A DNA stretch of 64,000 nt from NCBI GenBank assembly GCA_963719885.1, contig CAVRDP010000027.1, positions 62,001 through 126,000 on the forward strand, written 5' to 3'. This document shows, in pieces, positions 61,363-64,000 of this stretch. This stretch comes from JANXQG01 sp963719885 (lineage in GTDB: Bacteria; Planctomycetota; Planctomycetia; Pirellulales; Thermoguttaceae). How positions within the stretch are numbered: the first letter of the stretch is position 1; the number at the start of each line of letters is the position of its first letter. The notes under the pieces were generated by a model. It was not told the DNA's origin and did no database searches. It saw only the letters and a program-made list of their open reading frames with translations. Made by a program: the position numbers and the translations under genes.

Positions 61363-62488
61363 ATGAAAACTTTCGCGCTATTTCTTCTGCTGCTGGGCCT
61401 GGGGCCCTGTTGGCTCGTAGGCTGCCGACAAGAGCCCCTCAAGGAGGGTACCGCCAAGACCAAGCCCGCCGCCACTACCCCTGGCAAGAAGGCCAGCGAG
61501 ACCGCGGCTGCCGCTGCCAAGACCGAGAAGAAGGCCGACGAAGGTGCCACCAAGACGAAGGCCGACAAAGGCCCCGCCAAGGTAGACGACCGACCTGAGG
61601 TCGAACGCCGGATTGCCAATCTGAAAGACAACGACTGGTTTGTTCGCCGCGAGGCGGCGGAGGCACTTGGCAAGCTCGGCGACAAGCGGGCCGTGGAGTC
61701 GCTGATCGCTTGCCTGAAAGACGGAGAGAACTCGGTTCGCTTTACGCGCCGTGTACTCCCTTGGCGAGCTCGGCGACAAGCGGGCCGTGGAGCCGCTGAT
61801 CGCCTGCTTGAAAGAAAACGAGGCTGATCGCGCGTATGCTGCGGAGGCCCTTGGCAAACTTGGCGACAAGCGGGCCGTGGAGCCGCTGATCGCTGGCCTG
61901 AAAGACGACACGGTTGATCGCTCGTGCGCCGTGGAGGCCCTTGGCAAGCTTGCCGACAAGCAGGCCGTGGAACCGCTGATCGCCTGCTTGAACGACAAGG
62001 ACGAACGCGTTCTCCGCAAGGCTGCGGAGGCCCTTGGCAGGTTTGGCGACAAGCGGGCCGTGGAACCGCTGATCGCCGCCCTGCCGAACTGGCCCGTCAA
62101 GGACGCGATTGGCACGGCACTCAAACAACTCGACAGCAAGCCGGCGGCGGACAAGGAGCGATTCTACTGTCGTGTCGCCCAACGGGACAGCAACGCTCTG
62201 CTGGAAGACTGGAAGCAAACCAGGCAACTGATCCTCGAGGATGCAGGATCGCAAGATCCGAGAAAAGTGCAGAACGCCGTCTATACGGTGATCGCCCTGG
62301 GCAAGGAGGAAATGGTCGACGACCTGGTGAAATTACTGAACTCGTGCGAAGACAAGGGGATCGCTGAAATCTACTTGAACTGCCGCCACAAGGGGCTAAG
62401 CAAGGCGGCGGAGGAATGGGCCACCCGACGCGGATATAATGTGCCGGGCGGTGCAGGCGGCAGCGGGCCCGAGTGGGGCCGTTGGTAG
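61363..62488 (+). CDS. HEAT/PBS-repeat lipoprotein, one frame break
   Basis: It starts MKTFALFLLLLGLGPCWLVGC with a lipobox (LVGC), so the mature protein is lipid-anchored. A Lys/Ala/Thr-rich linker (residues 24-75) leads to about five E-Z-type HEAT repeats of the form DKRAVEPLIACLKDxxxxVRxxAAEALGKLG. It ends AGGSGPEWGRW. The frame breaks near 61745: the first part reads GENSVRF and the second resumes ALRAVYSLGELGDKRAVEPL. HEAT proteins usually act as protein-interaction scaffolds. AAAGGGATC lies upstream as a ribosome site. Confidence 0.85.
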
Positions 62489-62640
62489 GCTCGTGAAGTC
62501 GGCGCAGGTTGGTGATGGCACCTTCAGCGCGGGCGTTCCCGGGGCGTTTTCCGCATGGTCGAAGGGGGCCAACGTCGAATACTTTCCCCGCGCGGCGGCG
62601 AGGATTTCCCCTTAAATCACCATTTTCATTTATGACAGGC

Positions 62641-62670
62641 TTGCCTCTTATAAATATCCCTGCCTAGAAT
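62641..62670 (+). promoter_or_regulatory. Candidate sigma-70-like promoter
   Basis: TTGCCT (62641) and TAGAAT (62665) are separated by 18 bases in an AT-rich stretch, 45 bases upstream of the hydrogenase-maturation-type protease gene. This is a pattern match only. Confidence 0.3.
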
Positions 62671-62714
62671 TTGCGGTAGATGCGCGTCACCTCTCTCATG
62701 TCAGTCGCAATAGC

Positions 62715-63239
62715 ATGAACATTCCGCGAATCCTCGTGGGCGGGATCGGAGACATTTTTCTCGGCGACGATGCGTTCGGCGTCGAAGTCGTCAAGCGGTT
62801 GGTGGCCAAGCGGCATCTGCCGGGAGTGGAAGTCGTCGATTTCGGCATCAAGGGCCTTGACTTGGCCTACTCGCTACTGGACGGCTACCACGCGGTGATC
62901 CTGGTCGATGCCGTTCCGCGCGGCCAGGAGCCGGGTACGCTGTACGTCATTGAGCCGGAAGCGGTGGACGAAAGCCCGGACGATGCGCTCGACGATCTTG
63001 TGGAAACCCATAGCTTGGATCCCGCCAAGGTCCTGCGGCTTGTGCGACGGATGGGCGGTCGCGTCGAGCGCTTGTTGCTGGTCGGCTGCGAGCCTGCGCC
63101 GCTGGATGCGGACGCTATGTGCCAGGGGCTGAGCATGGCGGTTGCCGCGGCCGTGGGCGATGCCGTGAAGCTGGTTCAGGAATTGATCGAAAAGATCTAC
63201 GAAAAGCACCTGATGACGTGCGGCGATTACGTCACCTAG
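62715..63239 (+). CDS. Hydrogenase maturation protease family protein
   Basis: The 174-residue protein starts MNIPRILVGGIGDIFLGDDAFG. Ligands of the HycI/HyaD fold are seen: Asp18/Asp19 in LGDDAFG, Asp65 in VILVDAVPRG and His99 in LVETHSLDP. These coordinate nickel during C-terminal cleavage of the large [NiFe]-hydrogenase subunit. No hydrogenase or hyp gene is in the window, so either the partner is elsewhere or it acts on another substrate. The C-terminal GDYVT tail is slightly longer than usual. The frame is intact. Its neighbours are a HEAT lipoprotein upstream and repeat copy G downstream. Confidence 0.92.
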   Translation: MNIPRILVGGIGDIFLGDDAFGVEVVKRLVAKRHLPGVEVVDFGIKGLDLAYSLLDGYHAVILVDAVPRGQEPGTLYVIEPEAVDESPDDALDDLVETHSLDPAKVLRLVRRMGGRVERLLLVGCEPAPLDADAMCQGLSMAVAAAVGDAVKLVQELIEKIYEKHLMTCGDYVT

Positions 63240-63270
63240 TGGGCAATCGCTTAGAGACTATCTTAAAAGC

Positions 63271-63371
63271 CGTAGGGTGGGCCGACGGGCACCATGCACT
63301 CATGGTCGACGAGTCCCACCGCCGTTTCGCGTTTTTCATGGTGGGACTCGTTCCACTCGGCCCACCCTACG
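63271..63371. repeat. Nested palindrome, copy G with variant outer arms
   Basis: The outer arms CGTAGGGTGGGCC (63271) and GGCCCACCCTACG (63359) and the inner pair CGAGTCCCACC (63310) and GGTGGGACTCG (63340) are perfect. Between them is GGGCACCATGCACTCATGGTCG, the hairpin core of copies A/D/F with CACT in place of TACT. So the same core is carried by different outer arms. Confidence 0.8.
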
Positions 63372-63401
63372 CCGCCTTTTCCCGTCTTCTGAGACCCTCG
63401 G

Positions 63402-64000
63402 TTACTTCTCGTCCGGCAGCGCGATCCGCAGGTCGAACGGCTCGTACTTGATCGAATCCAGGGCGAACAATTCCGTGCAGCAGAAAAAGCCCGGACTGGT
63501 TACGCGGTAACGCACGTAACGCGTCGTCACCGGGGCCGGCGGAATGAGATAGAAACTGTAGGCCCCAAACGATTCGTCGTCCGGCGCTATCCAGTTCACG
63601 GGCAAGTCCTTCATCCGCAACTTGGTGTTTACCAACCCTAACGGCCGATACGCCCTGCCGTCGGAGGAAACCTCGACCTCGATCTTCGTCTTCCGCGCCA
63701 AATTGTTCCGCAACAGGTCGCCCATGTCGAGGAAGTTCAGGCCGAAGGCGGCGCAGCGGCTCTCGCCGCCGAGGTCCAGCGTGATCGTCGGGTTGGTGTC
63801 CGGCCGCCAGAGGTGGCCGGCCCCCCAACTCCACAGCCAGCACGGGCCGACAACGCCGTCGGTAAGCTTCCTGGTTTCCCAAGGGGCAGCGCCGTACTCG
63901 GCAACCGAGGGAGCGCTGGCCGTGTAGCTCTTGCCGACGGCCAGGTTCCGCCCGTAGGTCGCCCACTGGCCCACGAACTTCGCGCCGCCAACGTCCTTGC
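63402..64000 (-). CDS. C-terminal part of a discoidin-like (F5/8 type C) protein, cut by window edge
   Basis: The frame is open from the right edge to the stop at 63402. At the edge it reads KDVGGAKFVGQWATYGRNLAVGK; the family pattern is NLAxGKxxxAS, LTDG and ITLDLGG, then YVRYRVTSP near the end. That is the beta-sandwich of discoidin/F5/8 type C domains that bind carbohydrate or lipid. The upstream part, perhaps a glycosidase or a secreted protein, is outside the window. The frame is intact as far as it can be seen. Confidence 0.8.
   Translation of the reverse strand, partial: KDVGGAKFVGQWATYGRNLAVGKSYTASAPSVAEYGAAPWETRKLTDGVVGPCWLWSWGAGHLWRPDTNPTITLDLGGESRCAAFGLNFLDMGDLLRNNLARKTKIEVEVSSDGRAYRPLGLVNTKLRMKDLPVNWIAPDDESFGAYSFYLIPPAPVTTRYVRYRVTSPGFFCCTELFALDSIKYEPFDLRIALPDEK

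Overview
The window is high-GC DNA from a planctomycete, most likely of the Pirellulales type. Indicators are the LEDR-LL surface-protein motif near the N-terminus of two large secreted proteins, a PEP-CTERM protein, a Tat-type Gfo/Idh/MocA pair, DUF6807, RHS-type repeat proteins, dockerin, and many intergenic palindromes. No rRNA, tRNA or CRISPR array was seen.

Layout. 0-6 kb: start of an unknown gene, nadB, and a long membrane-anchored protein with a Gly/Gln/Lys/Pro-rich middle, all on the minus strand. 6-12.5 kb: a GH78 alpha-L-rhamnosidase and two Gfo/Idh/MocA oxidoreductases. 12.5-26.5 kb: an accessory zone with a perfect 31-bp palindrome, a truncated metalloprotease-like gene, an RHS gene in at least three pieces, a serine-recombinase element of three overlapping or close genes, an ISKra4-type insertion with a canonical -1 slippery heptamer, a solo IS66 tnpC, and a group II intron remnant with a recognisable domain V. 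26.5-29.2 kb: a parallel beta-helix surface protein. 30.1-45.5 kb: a giant protein of about 4,870 residues joining an S53 (sedolisin) peptidase to DUF11 repeats, Ig-like modules, 28 FG-GAP blades, a dockerin and an autotransporter-type repeat. Its stop overlaps the start of a cohesin-like PEP-CTERM protein. 45.6-59.4 kb: a sugar-degradation cluster (GH2-like protein, DUF6807, clan GH-A enzyme with a CBM9-like tail, two TIM-barrel isomerase/epimerase proteins, a second GH-A enzyme and an unknown secreted protein). 59.6-64 kb: a SpoIIAA-like protein, small membrane protein, HEAT-repeat lipoprotein, hydrogenase-type maturation protease and the C-terminus of a discoidin-like protein.

Two signals cut across the window. 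First, about 20 single-base frame breaks fall inside otherwise well-conserved genes, many in runs of G or C. I read most as uncorrected assembly errors, so interrupted genes are given as one full-span feature. Second, a dispersed nested palindrome recurs at about seven sites, and its central hairpin shows compensatory base changes (ACCATG/CATGGT in some copies, ACCCGG/CCGGGT in another, both around a TACT loop).

Functionally the window fits a surface-attached heterotroph that degrades rhamnose-rich or other complex polysaccharides. Secreted glycosidases release sugars, Gfo/Idh/MocA oxidoreductases and isomerase-like proteins process them, and giant adhesin/protease proteins act at the cell surface.
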